60,093 nt of DNA from Defluviimonas salinarum (GCF_026013545.1 NZ_JAPDOG010000024.1:1-60093); one strand, 5' to 3'; shown: positions 1-9,504, numbered from the stretch's first letter. Notes: generated by a model not told the origin, from the sequence alone. Numbers and translations are program-made.

Positions 1-111
1 ACTGGCGCAGGGTCGCAACCCGTTACGACAGATGCGCCAAGACCTTCCTTTCCGCCGTCGCACTCGCCGCAACCGTCCTGTTCTGGCTTTGACGATCAAT
101 GAGTCTGGAGC
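1..111 (+). mobile_element. Right end of an IS5-family insertion sequence (truncated by window edge)
   Basis: The window opens inside the 3' end of a transposase gene, whose stop codon is at 90-92. About 20 bases follow it, up to GAGTCTGGAGCC at 101-112. I infer that this is the terminal inverted repeat and that the CTAA beyond it (112-115) may be the target duplication, since IS5 elements duplicate a short YTAR-type site. The other end of the element is outside the window, so neither the repeat nor the duplication can be confirmed. A transposase start in the same orientation lies at the other window edge (59937). Confidence 0.7.
3..92 (+). CDS. IS5-family transposase, C-terminal fragment
   Basis: The last 29 codons of a transposase are visible. 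The ending, with RYDRCAKTF, then an alanine-rich stretch and a final FWL before the stop, is the characteristic C-terminus of IS5-family DDE transposases. The rest of the gene, including the catalytic DDE residues, lies outside the window, so whether the copy is intact cannot be judged. Confidence 0.75.
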   Translation, partial: WRRVATRYDRCAKTFLSAVALAATVLFWL

Positions 112-117
112 CTAATC

Positions 118-1296
118 GTGACCGCCATGTTCCAGGAAACTTCGGGTCGCGACGACTGGGCTGCCACGCTGGACTTGCTTTGGCCCTCGGTCACCGCCCG
201 CGCGGCCGACCCGCGGCAGGCCCGGACAGATCTGGGTTTCGCGCTGTTTGGACTGGGCATTAGCCAGGAGTTCTCCGGCATGCCCGAGCCCGGCCGCGCG
301 CCGAAAACAATATCCGCCCTGCGCGAAATGGTCGCCGATATCTATGACCGCAAGGCCGATCCGGAAAAGGAGGCCGATTTCAGGCTCTACCAGCTTGGCC
401 TTGGCAATGACGTGTCCGGTATCGAAGCCGAGATCGCGGCGGCACGCTGGCATGACCGCAAGGACTTCACCCTCAACGCTGCAAGGGGCCTGATCGCCAT
501 CGGCCAGATCGATGCCGCCTTCGGTCTGCTACGGCTGGTGCCTGACCGCGATATCGCCACCCGAATTGGCCAGGCATCCCTTGCCCATGTCCTGCAAACC
601 GAGGGTCTGGATGCAGCGCTGGCTCTTGTGCGGCGCTTTGCCGACCGCACCGACCGGGCAGAAGCTCTGGCCAAGGTCGCGCTGAAGATGGCCGAAGCGG
701 GCCGTCTGTCCGACGCACTCGCCATCGCAGATGAGCCGTTGTTGCGCGGACGGCATTGGAAGAAATTCTGGGTTCTCGAAATTCTTGCCGAGGTTTACGC
801 CCGCGGCGGCGACAGAGACCGTGCGCTGGCCTACTTGCGGCAGTTTGAAGCGGTCAACAGAGGAATCGCCAGAGGCGACAGAATCCGCATCATCGCCGCT
901 TCCGTCGCGTTGGATTTCGACGCGGCCCGGATAGGTCTCGCGCATTTGACGGAACGCTTGTGGCAGGAAGAAGCCGTGTCCGACTCTGTCGAGGCCCTGT
1001 ATTTTTCCAGTCAGCCGAAGGTCGAGGCCTTCTTGGCCCTTCTTCCGCCCGATTACCTGCCGAAGGCCCTTGGTGCGTTGGGCCGGGCGCAGGTCAGGGC
1101 CGGCGATTTGCCCGGTGTCCTTGCCACCCTGAAGCAACTTGAGGGCCTGCCCGACACCGAAATCGCCTTGCGCGATCTGAGGGCAGACCTCGCGCGTTTC
1201 CTGGTGCGCGACGGGCGGGTGACGGAGGCCGTTGCCATGGCCGAGGCATCAGGTCACTCTTGGTCGACGGCTTACGTCGCCTCAAGGATGAAATAA
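118..1296 (+). CDS. Helical-repeat (TPR-like) protein of unknown function, possibly N-terminally truncated
   Basis: This is a 392-residue soluble protein rich in Ala, Leu and Arg. It has repeated short helix pairs such as ALAKVALKMAEAGRLSDAL and further A-x-A-G-D-x-x-x-A-L units typical of TPR or Sel1-like solenoids, which usually mediate protein-protein contacts. No signal peptide, membrane segment or catalytic motif is visible. The start is uncertain: GTG at 118 has a GGAG seven bases upstream, but that GGAG belongs to the end of the flanking IS, and ATG at 127 is the alternative. The frame has a stop at 100-102 inside the IS. The element may therefore have removed the original 5' end, or it may supply the current ribosome binding site. 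I do not recognise a specific family. Confidence 0.6.
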   Translation: MTAMFQETSGRDDWAATLDLLWPSVTARAADPRQARTDLGFALFGLGISQEFSGMPEPGRAPKTISALREMVADIYDRKADPEKEADFRLYQLGLGNDVSGIEAEIAAARWHDRKDFTLNAARGLIAIGQIDAAFGLLRLVPDRDIATRIGQASLAHVLQTEGLDAALALVRRFADRTDRAEALAKVALKMAEAGRLSDALAIADEPLLRGRHWKKFWVLEILAEVYARGGDRDRALAYLRQFEAVNRGIARGDRIRIIAASVALDFDAARIGLAHLTERLWQEEAVSDSVEALYFSSQPKVEAFLALLPPDYLPKALGALGRAQVRAGDLPGVLATLKQLEGLPDTEIALRDLRADLARFLVRDGRVTEAVAMAEASGHSWSTAYVASRMK

Positions 1297-1310
1297 GGGG
1301 CCGGCAAAGA

Positions 1311-2660
1311 TCACGCGCCCGCCCGCACGATCTCGGCGCCAAGGCCGGCCATCAGCCCCTCGAAGACCGGGAACGAGGTCGCGATCGGCGAGCCGTCATC
1401 CACGCTCACGGGCTTCTGCGCCGCGAGCCCGAGCACCAGGAAGGACATCGCGATCCGGTGGTCTATATGGGTCTTCGCGGTGGCGCCGCCCGGCACCCCG
1501 CCCGGCCCCATGCCGTGGACGATGAGCACGTCCTCCTCCTCCTCGACCCGCACGCCGCAGGCCTCCAAGCCCCGCGCCATCGCGTCGATCCGGTCACTCT
1601 CCTTCACCCGCAACTCCTTGACGCCGCGCATCACCGTCGTGCCCTCGGCACAGGCGGCAACGACCGAGAGGATCGGGTATTCGTCGATCATGCTCGCGGC
1701 CCGCGCCTCCGGCACCTCGATGCCCTTCAGCGCCGAGAACCGCACCCGCAGGTCGGCGACCGGCTCGCCGCCTTCCTCGCGCGGGTTCTCGAAGGCGATA
1801 TCGGCACCCATCTCGACGAGCGTGGTGTAAAGTCCGTTGCGGGTCGGGTTCTGGCTGACGCCCGGCACCCGGATGTCCGAGCCTTCGACGATCAGCGCCG
1901 CGCAGACCGGGAAGGCTGCCGAGGACGGATCGCGCGGCACCGCGACGGTCTGCGGCTTCAGTTCCGGCTGGCCGGTCAGGGTGATGACGCGGCCCTCGTC
2001 GGTATCCTCGACCGTGATCTCGGCGCCGAAGCCCCTGAGCATCCGCTCGGAATGATCCCGCGTCGGCTCCTTCTCGATCACCACGGTCTGGCCCGGCGCG
2101 TTCAGCCCGGCGAGCAGTACGGCGGACTTCACCTGCGCCGAGGGCATCGGTACGGTGTAGCGCACCGGCACCGGCTCGGCCGCGCCGACGATCGTCATCG
2201 GCAGCCGCCCGCCCTGGCGGCCATAGGCGCGCGCGCCGAAGAGCGCCAGAGGATCGGTGACCCGCCCCATCGGTCGCTTGCGCAGGGAGGCGTCGCCGGT
2301 GAAGGTCGCGGTGATCGGCGAGGTCGCCATGCAGCCCATGATCAGCCGCACCCCGGTGCCGGAATTGCCGCAGTCGATCACCTCGGCCGGTTCGGCGAAG
2401 CCGCCGACCCCGACACCCCGGACCGACCATTCGCCGGGGGCAAGCTGCGTCACCTCGGCGCCGAAGGCACGCATCGCCTTGGCGGTATCGAGCACGTCCT
2501 GCCCCTCAAGGAGCCCGGTCACCCGGGTCTCGCCCACCGCCATCGCACCGAGGATGAGCGCGCGGTGCGAGATCGACTTGTCGCCCGGCACCTCGGCCAC
2601 GCCCTTCAGCGGCCCGGACTTGCGGGCGGTCATCGGTATCGGTTCGCCGTGGCCGGACAT
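1311..2660 (-). CDS. aroA: 3-phosphoshikimate 1-carboxyvinyltransferase (EPSP synthase)
   Basis: This 449-residue enzyme joins shikimate-3-phosphate and PEP to make EPSP, the sixth step of the shikimate pathway in the cytosol. [10 protein letters not shown] (about residues 25-34) is the substrate-binding signature, and [25 protein letters not shown] and KESDRIDAM are the other conserved blocks. The KRPMGRV block resembles class II enzymes such as Agrobacterium CP4. At the position where CP4 carries the Ala linked to glyphosate tolerance (GNAATG), this protein has Gly (GNSGTG). I chose ATG 2660 because GGGAG precedes it at good spacing. A longer reading frame begins at 2735 but lacks conserved sequence. 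It is the last gene of the minus-strand housekeeping run. Confidence 0.95.
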   Translation of the reverse strand: MSGHGEPIPMTARKSGPLKGVAEVPGDKSISHRALILGAMAVGETRVTGLLEGQDVLDTAKAMRAFGAEVTQLAPGEWSVRGVGVGGFAEPAEVIDCGNSGTGVRLIMGCMATSPITATFTGDASLRKRPMGRVTDPLALFGARAYGRQGGRLPMTIVGAAEPVPVRYTVPMPSAQVKSAVLLAGLNAPGQTVVIEKEPTRDHSERMLRGFGAEITVEDTDEGRVITLTGQPELKPQTVAVPRDPSSAAFPVCAALIVEGSDIRVPGVSQNPTRNGLYTTLVEMGADIAFENPREEGGEPVADLRVRFSALKGIEVPEARAASMIDEYPILSVVAACAEGTTVMRGVKELRVKESDRIDAMARGLEACGVRVEEEEDVLIVHGMGPGGVPGGATAKTHIDHRIAMSFLVLGLAAQKPVSVDDGSPIATSFPVFEGLMAGLGAEIVRAGA

Positions 2661-2729
2661 GCTCTCTCCCTCGCGAAAATCGCTCCGCTGATAGCGCAAG
2701 CCCCGCGGCCGGTCCATGCCTCCGGGCAT

Positions 2730-2748
2730 CTTCATTGCGAAAATACCC
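2730..2748. repeat. Short intergenic repeat, copy 1 of 2
   Basis: The 19-mer cttcattgcgaaaataccc occurs here and again, identically, at 4105-4123, both times between minus-strand genes. Read on the minus strand it gives a G-run followed by TATTTTCGC. Here it lies in the loop of a possible hairpin whose arms are CCTCCGG/CCGGAGG-type sequences on each side, downstream of trmB. I infer a family of genome-wide intergenic or terminator-associated repeats. Confidence 0.6.
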
Positions 2749-2767
2749 CCGCCGGAGGCGCCCGCAC

Positions 2768-3469
2768 TCAGAGCCTGCGGAAGGTCACGTAGTGCGGCAC
2801 CCGGCCCTCCCGCAGCGCCTTCTGCTCATAACGGGTCGAGACCCAGTCCTCCCAGGGCGTCGCGACCGAGGCGACGAGCGCGAACCCGGCCTTCGGCACC
2901 TCGATCAGCGTCTGGCGCACATAGTCGGGGATGTCGGTCGCGACTCGGAACTCCGCCCCCGGACGCAGCACCCGCGCGAGCGGCAGAAGATGCTCGGCGG
3001 TGACGAAGCGGCGGCGGTGATGACGGCGCTTCGGCCAGGGATCCGGATAGTTGAGGAAGGCCTTCGCGACCGAGGCCGCGGGCAGCACCTCCATCAGGTC
3101 GCGCGCATCGCCGGGATGGACGGCGAGGTTGGTGACGCCCGCCGCGCGGATCTTGCCCAGAAGCATCGCGACGCCATTGATGAAGGGCTCGGCCCCGATG
3201 ATCCCGACTTCCGGATAGCGCGCGGCCATGTGCACCAGATGCTCGCCGCCGCCGAACCCGACCTCGAGCCAGACCGGGCGGTCGTCGCCGAAAAGCGCGG
3301 CGGGCTCAATCGGCAGCCGCTCGGGGTTCTCGTCCCGCGTCACGCCCTCGGGGCGCAGCGTGTCGAGATCCTCGCTGAGATAGGTCTTCTGGCTGGACCG
3401 GAGCGTCTTGCCCCGGATCCGGCCGTAGAAATTGCGCCATTCGGGCGGGGTCTGGGTCTCGTCGCTCAT
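2768..3469 (-). CDS. trmB: tRNA (guanine-N7-)-methyltransferase
   Basis: This is a 233-residue SAM-dependent enzyme that forms m7G46 in the variable loop of tRNAs. [10 protein letters not shown] (about residues 69-78) is the SAM-binding motif I of Trm[16 protein letters not shown] (about 139-153) is the family signature around the catalytic Asp, and TDIPDYV and the C-terminal [13 protein letters not shown] fit the tRNA-binding end. The length is normal for bacterial TrmB. The start ATG at 3469 fits the alignment of the N-terminus (an [16 protein letters not shown]-like basic region). It lies between queF and aroA on the same strand, with short gaps. Confidence 0.94.
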   Translation of the reverse strand: MSDETQTPPEWRNFYGRIRGKTLRSSQKTYLSEDLDTLRPEGVTRDENPERLPIEPAALFGDDRPVWLEVGFGGGEHLVHMAARYPEVGIIGAEPFINGVAMLLGKIRAAGVTNLAVHPGDARDLMEVLPAASVAKAFLNYPDPWPKRRHHRRRFVTAEHLLPLARVLRPGAEFRVATDIPDYVRQTLIEVPKAGFALVASVATPWEDWVSTRYEQKALREGRVPHYVTFRRL

Positions 3470-3534
3470 GGGTGCGGGACTACGCCTTCTCTCCGCCGCC
3501 GGTCAAGGGCGCCGGGGCGCCTGACGGATACTCC

Positions 3535-3999
3535 TCAGCCCCGCCCACGATAGGTCGAAACACCCTGATCCGGGATCCAGACCCCCTCGGGCGCGGCACC
3601 GGTCTGCCAGAAGACGTCGATCGGAATGCCGCCGCGCGGATACCAGTAGGCGCCGATCCTGAGCCACTCGGGATCGAGAAGCTCCACGAGCCGCTTGGCG
3701 ATATGGATCGAGCAATCCTCGTGGAAGGCGCCGTGGTTGCGGAACGAGTGCAGGAAGAGCTTGAGGCTCTTGCTCTCCACGAGCCAGTCGCGAGGGATGT
3801 AGTCGATGACGATATGGGCGAAGTCGGGCTGGCCGGTCATCGGGCAGAGCGAGGTGAACTCGGGCGCGGTAAAGCGCACGACATACCGGGTGCCGGCATG
3901 GCCGGCCGGCACCTTTTCCAGCACCGCCGCCTCGGGCGAGGCGGGAAGCTCGGTCGCGGCCCCAAGCTGGGTCAGGCCGGAGACATCGGTCTTGGGCAT
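3535..3999 (-). CDS. queF: NADPH-dependent 7-cyano-7-deazaguanine (preQ0) reductase
   Basis: This enzyme reduces the nitrile of preQ0 to the amine of preQ1 in queuosine biosynthesis. At 154 residues it is the short, unimodular (type I) form. [14 protein letters not shown] (about residues 49-62) carries the catalytic Cys52, which forms the thioimide with preQ0, and the nearby Asp59. [21 protein letters not shown] (shown here only as landmarks ESKSLK and HGAFHED) is the NADPH-binding QueF motif. No riboswitch-like structure was found upstream. Neighbours are trmB and metK on the same strand. Confidence 0.95.
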   Translation of the reverse strand: MPKTDVSGLTQLGAATELPASPEAAVLEKVPAGHAGTRYVVRFTAPEFTSLCPMTGQPDFAHIVIDYIPRDWLVESKSLKLFLHSFRNHGAFHEDCSIHIAKRLVELLDPEWLRIGAYWYPRGGIPIDVFWQTGAAPEGVWIPDQGVSTYRGRG

Positions 4000-4104
4000 G
4001 GTATTCCCCCGTGAAAGTGACGCCCCGCCCTGTCAGAACCGCCCCCCGAGGTCAAGACCCCGCCCCAAAAGACGACGGGCGACCCCGAAGGCCGCCCGCT
4101 GCTT

Positions 4105-4123
4105 CTTCATTGCGAAAATACCC
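4105..4123. repeat. Short intergenic repeat, copy 2 of 2
   Basis: The sequence is identical over 19 bases to 2730-2748. It lies 50 bases past the metK stop on the minus strand, directly after the GC-rich hairpin at 4132-4154. Confidence 0.6.
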
Positions 4124-4131
4124 TGCGGGGG

Positions 4132-4154
4132 GCCGGGGGTGCAAACCCCCCGGC
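4132..4154 (-). terminator. GC-rich hairpin downstream of metK
   Basis: Arms gccggggg (4132-4139) and cccccggc (4147-4154) form an 8-bp stem with a 7-base loop, about 20 bases after the metK stop. No clean U-tract follows on the minus strand; the next A/T-rich bases are the TATTTTCGC of the short repeat. It is probably a transcription terminator, inferred from position and structure only. Confidence 0.5.
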
Positions 4155-4174
4155 GCGTGCCGCCGGCGCGACGA

Positions 4175-5341
4175 TCAGACGGCCTTCTTCAGCGCCTCGA
4201 CGAGATCGGTCTTCTCCCAGGAGAAGCCGCCGTCGGCCTCGGGCGCGCGGCCGAAATGGCCATAGGCGGCGGTGCGCTGGTAGATCGGCTTGTTGAGGTC
4301 GAGATGGTTGCGGATGCCGCGCGGGGTGAGGTCCATGACCTTCGCCACCGCGGCCTCAATCGCAGCTTCCTCGACCACGCCGGTGCCGTGGGTGTCGACA
4401 TAGATCGACAGGGGCTTGGCGACACCGATCGCGTAGGAAAGCTGCAGCGTGCAGCGCCGCGCGAGCCCGGCCGCGACGACGTTCTTGGCGAGGTAGCGCG
4501 CGGCATAGGCGGCCGAACGGTCTACCTTGGTCGGATCCTTGCCCGAGAACGCGCCGCCGCCGTGCGGGGCCGCGCCGCCATAGGTGTCGACGATGATCTT
4601 GCGCCCGGTGAGGCCGGCGTCACCGTCCGGCCCGCCGATCACGAAGGTGCCGGTCGGGTTGACCCACCATTCGGTCTTCTCGGTCAGCCACTCCGCGGGC
4701 AGCACTTCGCGGATATAGGGCTCGACGATGGCGCGGATGTCGTCGGAGGTCTGGCTCTCGTCGGCATGCTGGGTCGAGAGCACGAGCGAGGTCACCTCGA
4801 CCGGCACGCCGCCCTCGTAACGCAGCGAGATCTGAGACTTCGCGTCGGGGCGCAGGCTCGGCTCGGCGCCGGACTTGCGGGCCTCGGCGAGGCGGCGCAG
4901 GATCGCGTGGGCATACTGGATCGGCGCCGGCATCAGTTCCGGCGTCTCGTCGACCGCGTAGCCGAACATGATGCCCTGGTCGCCGGCACCGTCGCGGTCG
5001 ACGCCTTGCGCGATATGGGCCGACTGCTCGTGCAGGAAGTTCAGCACATGGCAGGTGTTCCAGTGGAACTTGTCCTGCTCGTAGCCGATGTCGCGGATGC
5101 AGTCGCGGGCGATCTGGCCGATCCGGCCCATGTAGTTCTTCAGACGCTCCTGGTCGGACAGGCCGACCTCCCCGCCGATCACGACCATGCCGGAGGTGGC
5201 GAAGGTCTCGCAGGCGACGCGGGCGTTCGGCTCTTCAGTCAGGAAGGCGTCGAGAACGGCGTCGGAAATCCGGTCGCAGACCTTGTCCGGATGGCCCTCC
5301 GACACGCTCTCGGAGGTAAAGATGTAGTTCTGACGGGACAT
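4175..5341 (-). CDS. metK: S-adenosylmethionine synthetase
   Basis: The enzyme makes SAM from methionine and ATP in the cytosol. At 388 residues it has the normal length. [16 protein letters not shown] (about 17-32) is the ATP/methionine-binding N-terminal block. [12 protein letters not shown] (about 117-128) is MetK signature 1, and [18 protein letters not shown] (about 262-279) is signature 2 with the phosphate-binding Lys and Asp. The ATG at 5341 lies 7 bases after a GGAG that is itself part of a SAM/SAH riboswitch (5347-5393), so translation should fall when SAM is abundant. A hairpin at 4132-4154 follows the gene. Confidence 0.97.
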   Translation of the reverse strand: MSRQNYIFTSESVSEGHPDKVCDRISDAVLDAFLTEEPNARVACETFATSGMVVIGGEVGLSDQERLKNYMGRIGQIARDCIRDIGYEQDKFHWNTCHVLNFLHEQSAHIAQGVDRDGAGDQGIMFGYAVDETPELMPAPIQYAHAILRRLAEARKSGAEPSLRPDAKSQISLRYEGGVPVEVTSLVLSTQHADESQTSDDIRAIVEPYIREVLPAEWLTEKTEWWVNPTGTFVIGGPDGDAGLTGRKIIVDTYGGAAPHGGGAFSGKDPTKVDRSAAYAARYLAKNVVAAGLARRCTLQLSYAIGVAKPLSIYVDTHGTGVVEEAAIEAAVAKVMDLTPRGIRNHLDLNKPIYQRTAAYGHFGRAPEADGGFSWEKTDLVEALKKAV

Positions 5342-5346
5342 GAAAG

Positions 5347-5393
5347 TGCTCCATTGGGATGATCCCCGCCACGCCAGGAAGCCGTTGTGACGG
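5347..5393 (-). promoter_or_regulatory. SAM/SAH riboswitch (metK leader)
   Basis: Read on the minus strand, the leader contains CCGTCACAACGG, then CTTCCTGGCGTGGCGG, and finally AATGGAGCA just before metK. The core GUCACAACGGCUUCCUGGCGUG and the 3' AAUGGAGCA match what I remember of the SAM/SAH riboswitch, known only upstream of metK in Rhodobacterales. P1 forms from CCGTCAC and GTGGCGG (7 pairs, one G-U). The GGAG Shine-Dalgarno can pair with the loop pyrimidines CUUCC to make the pseudoknot that hides it when ligand is bound. A small extra hairpin (ggga/tccc, 10 bases) sits between P1 and the Shine-Dalgarno strand, which the compact published examples lack. Confidence 0.9.
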
Positions 5394-5429
5394 TTCGACG
5401 GAACTTCCTATCCCCACGTGCCCGCGCGG

Positions 5430-6959
5430 TCAATCCGATTGTCGGCGCCGCGCAGCACCAAGCGCGACAAGTCCGAGCCCGAGGAGGATCGCCATCGGCA
5501 GATCGCCGGTCCGCGCATAGGGCGTCGGCGCCAGCGCCGCCGGTACCTCGGCGTCGAGCACGCCCTCGGTATTGAGAGGCAGGCTGTCCAGCACCCGGCC
5601 CTTGGCGTCGATCACCGCGGTCACGCCTGTATTGGCCGCGCGCAGGAGCGGCAAGCCCTGTTCCACCGCGCGGAGGCGTGCTTGTGCATAATGCTGATAG
5701 GGGCCGGCGACATTGCCGAACCAGGCGTCGTTGGTGACCTGCAGCACCCAGTCGGCGCGCTCCGGCGCCGCGCGCAGATCCTGCGGGAAGACCGCCTCGT
5801 AGCAGATCAGCGGCAGCACCTTGCCGGCCCGACCGAGGTCCATGACCTGCGCGCCGGGGCCGGGGGAATAGCCGTTGCCCTCGCGCGCGGCGAAAGCGGA
5901 GATGCCGAACTCGGCCATCATGTCGCCGTAGGGAATGTATTCGCCGAAGGGGACGAGGTGCCACTTGTCATAGACCGCGTGGACCTCGCCCATGCCATCG
6001 GCGGCGGCGAGGCTGTTGAAGTAGCGCATTCCCTCGACGCGCTGGATCCCGACGGCCGCCGGCACGCCGCCGGAGGCTTCCGCGATCCGCGCGAAGAGCC
6101 CGCCGGCATCGTCGAGCAGGAACGGCACCGCGGTCTCCGGCCAGACCACGAGGTCGAGCGGCGCCGCGGCGGGTTCGGCGGTCTGCGCCATCTGGCGGTC
6201 GAGAAAGATGCGCCACATGTCGCCGCGCCATTTCAGCGCCTGCGCGGCGTTGGGCTGGATCAGCCGCACCCGGATCGGCTGGTCGCGCTGCGGCTCGGGT
6301 GCCGCGAGGCGGACGGCGCCCGCGGCCCAGACCGCGCCGATGGCGAGAACCGCGAGCGCGGCGAGGCCCGCGCGGGTCGCGGGCCGTCTGCCGAGCATCG
6401 GCAGCGCGGCGGCGAAGGTCGCGAGCGCACTCAAGCCGATCGGGCCGGTGAAAGCCGCGGCCTGCATGACCGGCGTACCGATCCAGATGTGGCCGACGAG
6501 CGCCCAGGGAAAGCCGGTGAAGATGTAGCCGCGCAGGAGGTCGGTCGCGGCAAGGCCGAGCGCGAAGCCGATGGCACGGGTCGCCGGGCCGCGCCCGAGC
6601 GCCGCGACGCCGCCCGCGAGCGCCCAGAAAAGCGCCATGCCGAAGGCCATGAAGACAAGCGCGAAGGGCGCCATCCAGCCGTCGCGCGCGGCGTCGATCT
6701 GGAACGGCTCGACGATCCAGAAGAGGCCCGCGGCGAAATAGCCCGCCCCGCCGATCCAGCCGAGCCAGACCATCCGCGGCCCGCACCGTTCCGCGGCAAT
6801 GAGCGCGGTGAGAACCCCGAGGGCGGGCAGCGCGACCCACCAGAGGTCCCACGGCGCCTGGCCCATGGCGACGCCCGCGCCGAGCAGGGCGGCGAGGGCG
6901 AGGCGACGGATATCGGGGCGGGCCGCGCGCCCGGACTGGCGGCCGGTCTGGGTCATCAT
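5430..6959 (-). CDS. lnt: Apolipoprotein N-acyltransferase
   Basis: Lnt adds the third acyl chain to the N-terminal Cys of lipoproteins in the inner membrane. The 509-residue protein begins with about six hydrophobic helices (residues 18-220), followed by a nitrilase-fold domain. The catalytic Glu-Lys-Cys triad is visible as VWPETAVPF (about 265), YDKWHLVPFGEYIP (about 330) and LICYEAVFP (about 380), and WFGNVAGPYQHYAQARLRA is the conserved nitrilase C-terminal motif. A final hydrophobic helix precedes a short basic tail. Tandem Met codons at 6959 and 6956 are both possible starts. Its stop-to-start gap to the corC-like gene upstream is only two bases, so the two are probably co-transcribed. 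Confidence 0.95.
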   Translation of the reverse strand: MMTQTGRQSGRAARPDIRRLALAALLGAGVAMGQAPWDLWWVALPALGVLTALIAAERCGPRMVWLGWIGGAGYFAAGLFWIVEPFQIDAARDGWMAPFALVFMAFGMALFWALAGGVAALGRGPATRAIGFALGLAATDLLRGYIFTGFPWALVGHIWIGTPVMQAAAFTGPIGLSALATFAAALPMLGRRPATRAGLAALAVLAIGAVWAAGAVRLAAPEPQRDQPIRVRLIQPNAAQALKWRGDMWRIFLDRQMAQTAEPAAAPLDLVVWPETAVPFLLDDAGGLFARIAEASGGVPAAVGIQRVEGMRYFNSLAAADGMGEVHAVYDKWHLVPFGEYIPYGDMMAEFGISAFAAREGNGYSPGPGAQVMDLGRAGKVLPLICYEAVFPQDLRAAPERADWVLQVTNDAWFGNVAGPYQHYAQARLRAVEQGLPLLRAANTGVTAVIDAKGRVLDSLPLNTEGVLDAEVPAALAPTPYARTGDLPMAILLGLGLVALGAARRRQSD

Positions 6960-6961
6960 CG

Positions 6962-7849
6962 TCAGGGCTTGGCCTGCGGCAGGCGGACGCGCAGCCGCTT
7001 GATGCGGCGCGGGTCGGCGTCGATCACCTCGAACTCGGCGCCGCTGTCATGCGGGATCACCTCGCCGCGCGCCGGAACCCGGCCCGCGAGCATGAAGACG
7101 AGGCCGCCGAGCGTGTCGAACTCGTCCTCTTCTTCCTCGGTGGCGAGCTTTGTGCCGATCGCCGCCTCGAATTCCGGCAGCGGCGCGCGCGACTGGACGA
7201 TGTACTGGCCCGGTTTCTCCTCGGTCCAGAGTCCGTCCTCGGAAGTGTCGTGCTCGTCCTCGATCTCGCCGATCACGGTCTCGATCAGGTCCTCGATCGT
7301 GACCAGGCCATCGACACCGCCGTATTCGTCGATCACCAGCGCCATGTGGATGCGCTCCGACTGCATCTTCTGCAACAGGATGCCGATCGGCATCGAGGGC
7401 GGCGCGTAAAGCAACGGCCGCAGCATCTTGCGCAGGTTGAAGCGCGGTTTCGGTTCGGTGAACGCCTGGTCGAGCGCCAGATCCTTGAGGTGGATGAGCC
7501 CGAGTGGACTGTCGAGCGTACCCTTGAAGACTGGCAGCCGCGAGAAACCCGATTCGCGGAAATTGCCGACGACGTCATCGAGCGAGGCGGTCACCGGCAC
7601 GGCGACGATCTCGGCCTTGGGGATGGCGACGTCCTCGACGCGCATCCGGCGCAGGTTGCCAAGACCGGGCAGCCGCGGGCTCGCGGCGGCGCTGGAGGCC
7701 GCCTCCCGTGGTTCGGCCTCTGCATCGGCATCGGTCTCAGGAGGAGAGAAGGCATCGATGATCCGGCCGAAAAAGCCGCGTTGCCCGCTACTGTCGGAGG
7801 GGTCGGGCGCGTCCTGCGCCATGGTAGACCCGTCTAAGCTGTCGCCCAT
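6962..7849 (-). CDS. CorC/hemolysin-C-like CBS-domain protein
   Basis: This 295-residue cytosolic protein has an acidic N-terminus, then two CBS domains (about residues 60-185, with VEDVAIPKAEIVAV and the second-repeat motif IHMALVIDEYGGVDGLVTI). It ends in a CorC/HlyC C-terminal domain (about 205-290, ending DADPRRIKRLRVRL). CorC proteins are linked to magnesium/cobalt efflux and envelope homeostasis, but the molecular activity is not settled. No membrane helices are present, so this is the CorC rather than the CNNM/YtfL type. I chose ATG 7849 because AAGGA precedes it; upstream in-frame Met codons would overlap ybeY. The ybeY-corC-lnt order is a classic conserved cluster. Confidence 0.88.
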   Translation of the reverse strand: MGDSLDGSTMAQDAPDPSDSSGQRGFFGRIIDAFSPPETDADAEAEPREAASSAAASPRLPGLGNLRRMRVEDVAIPKAEIVAVPVTASLDDVVGNFRESGFSRLPVFKGTLDSPLGLIHLKDLALDQAFTEPKPRFNLRKMLRPLLYAPPSMPIGILLQKMQSERIHMALVIDEYGGVDGLVTIEDLIETVIGEIEDEHDTSEDGLWTEEKPGQYIVQSRAPLPEFEAAIGTKLATEEEEDEFDTLGGLVFMLAGRVPARGEVIPHDSGAEFEVIDADPRRIKRLRVRLPQAKP

Positions 7850-7886
7850 CGTTCCTTTCCAGTTTGCCCGGCCGAGTGCGGCCGGT

Positions 7887-8376
7887 TCAGTCATATGGGT
7901 TTGCGATACCCATTTTTGCAAGGATTCGGATTTCAGTCGACTCCATCAGTTCCGCATCGCCGTCGCGGACGTGATCGTAGCCGAGCAGATGCAGGACGCC
8001 GTGGACCAGAAGATGGGTGACGTGATCGGTCAGCGGCTTGTCCTGTTCGGCCGCCTCGCGCTCGCAGGTCTCCCAAGCGATGGCGATGTTGCCCAGCTCC
8101 TCGGCCATCCCCTCCGGTCCCGGCTCGGGCGGCTCCGGCAGGTCGCCGTCCTCCTCGGCCGCGCGCTCCTCGGCGGGCCAAGAGAGCACGTTCGTCGGCT
8201 TCGGCTTGCCGCGAAAATCGGCGTTGAGTTCGGCGATGCGGGCGTCGTCGCAGCCGAGAAGGCTGATCTCGAACCCGGTCTCGCTCAGGCCAAGCTCGGC
8301 GAAGCTTGCCCTTGCCACACGTTCCGCAAGCCCGGCGAGCCCGACGGCATGCCAGCGCGAATCCTCGATCAAAGTG

Positions 8377-8405
<29 letters not shown>
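7887..8405 (-). CDS. ybeY: Endoribonuclease YbeY (16S rRNA maturation)
   Basis: This is a 172-residue zinc endoribonuclease involved in 16S rRNA 3'-end maturation and ribosome quality control. The zinc motif HLLVHGVLHLLGYDH (H3xH5xH arrangement) is at about residues 128-142, and KPTNVLSWPAEE is the second family motif. An acidic insertion with proline repeats (PEPPEPGPEG, about 89-98) is common in alphaproteobacterial versions. The start is uncertain: ATG 8405 has GAGG close by at short spacing, and ATG 8393 is the alternative. Either one overlaps the end of phoH, so translation is probably coupled. Confidence 0.93.
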
Positions 8406-9396
<991 letters not shown>

Positions 9397-9483
9397 GCAA
9401 GTCTCCTTTGACTGGAGGTCCTCTACAAATGGTGCCTCTGGTTCTCCATTAACGCAAGTATTGACGACGAATATGTGTCCGAG

Positions 9484-9504
9484 TGTGACAGATTCCGTGT
9501 CACA
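9484..9504. promoter_or_regulatory. Inverted repeat in the phoH-miaB gap
   Basis: The perfect repeat tgtgaca-N7-tgtcaca lies in the 169-base gap upstream of the phoH-ybeY-corC-lnt run and downstream of miaB. A 7-bp arm with a 7-base spacer would suit a dimeric regulator or a small RNA hairpin. No adjacent -10/-35 pair is convincing, so its role is open. Confidence 0.35.

Noticed and set aside
1260-2792. Long plus-strand open frame (about 510 codons) opposite aroA
   Set aside because: It is antisense to a clear aroA gene, has Arg/His/Gly-rich composition, no family motifs and no ribosome binding site: a GC-rich shadow frame.
3985-4175. preQ1 riboswitch upstream of queF
   Set aside because: The 175-base gap holds the metK terminator hairpin and a short repeat, but no preQ1-type hairpin with A-rich tail next to the queF ribosome binding site.
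5418-7409. Plus-strand open frame of about 660 codons opposite lnt and the corC-like gene
   Set aside because: It is antisense to two well-supported genes with full catalytic motifs. The translated sequence is low-complexity and has no recognisable domain.
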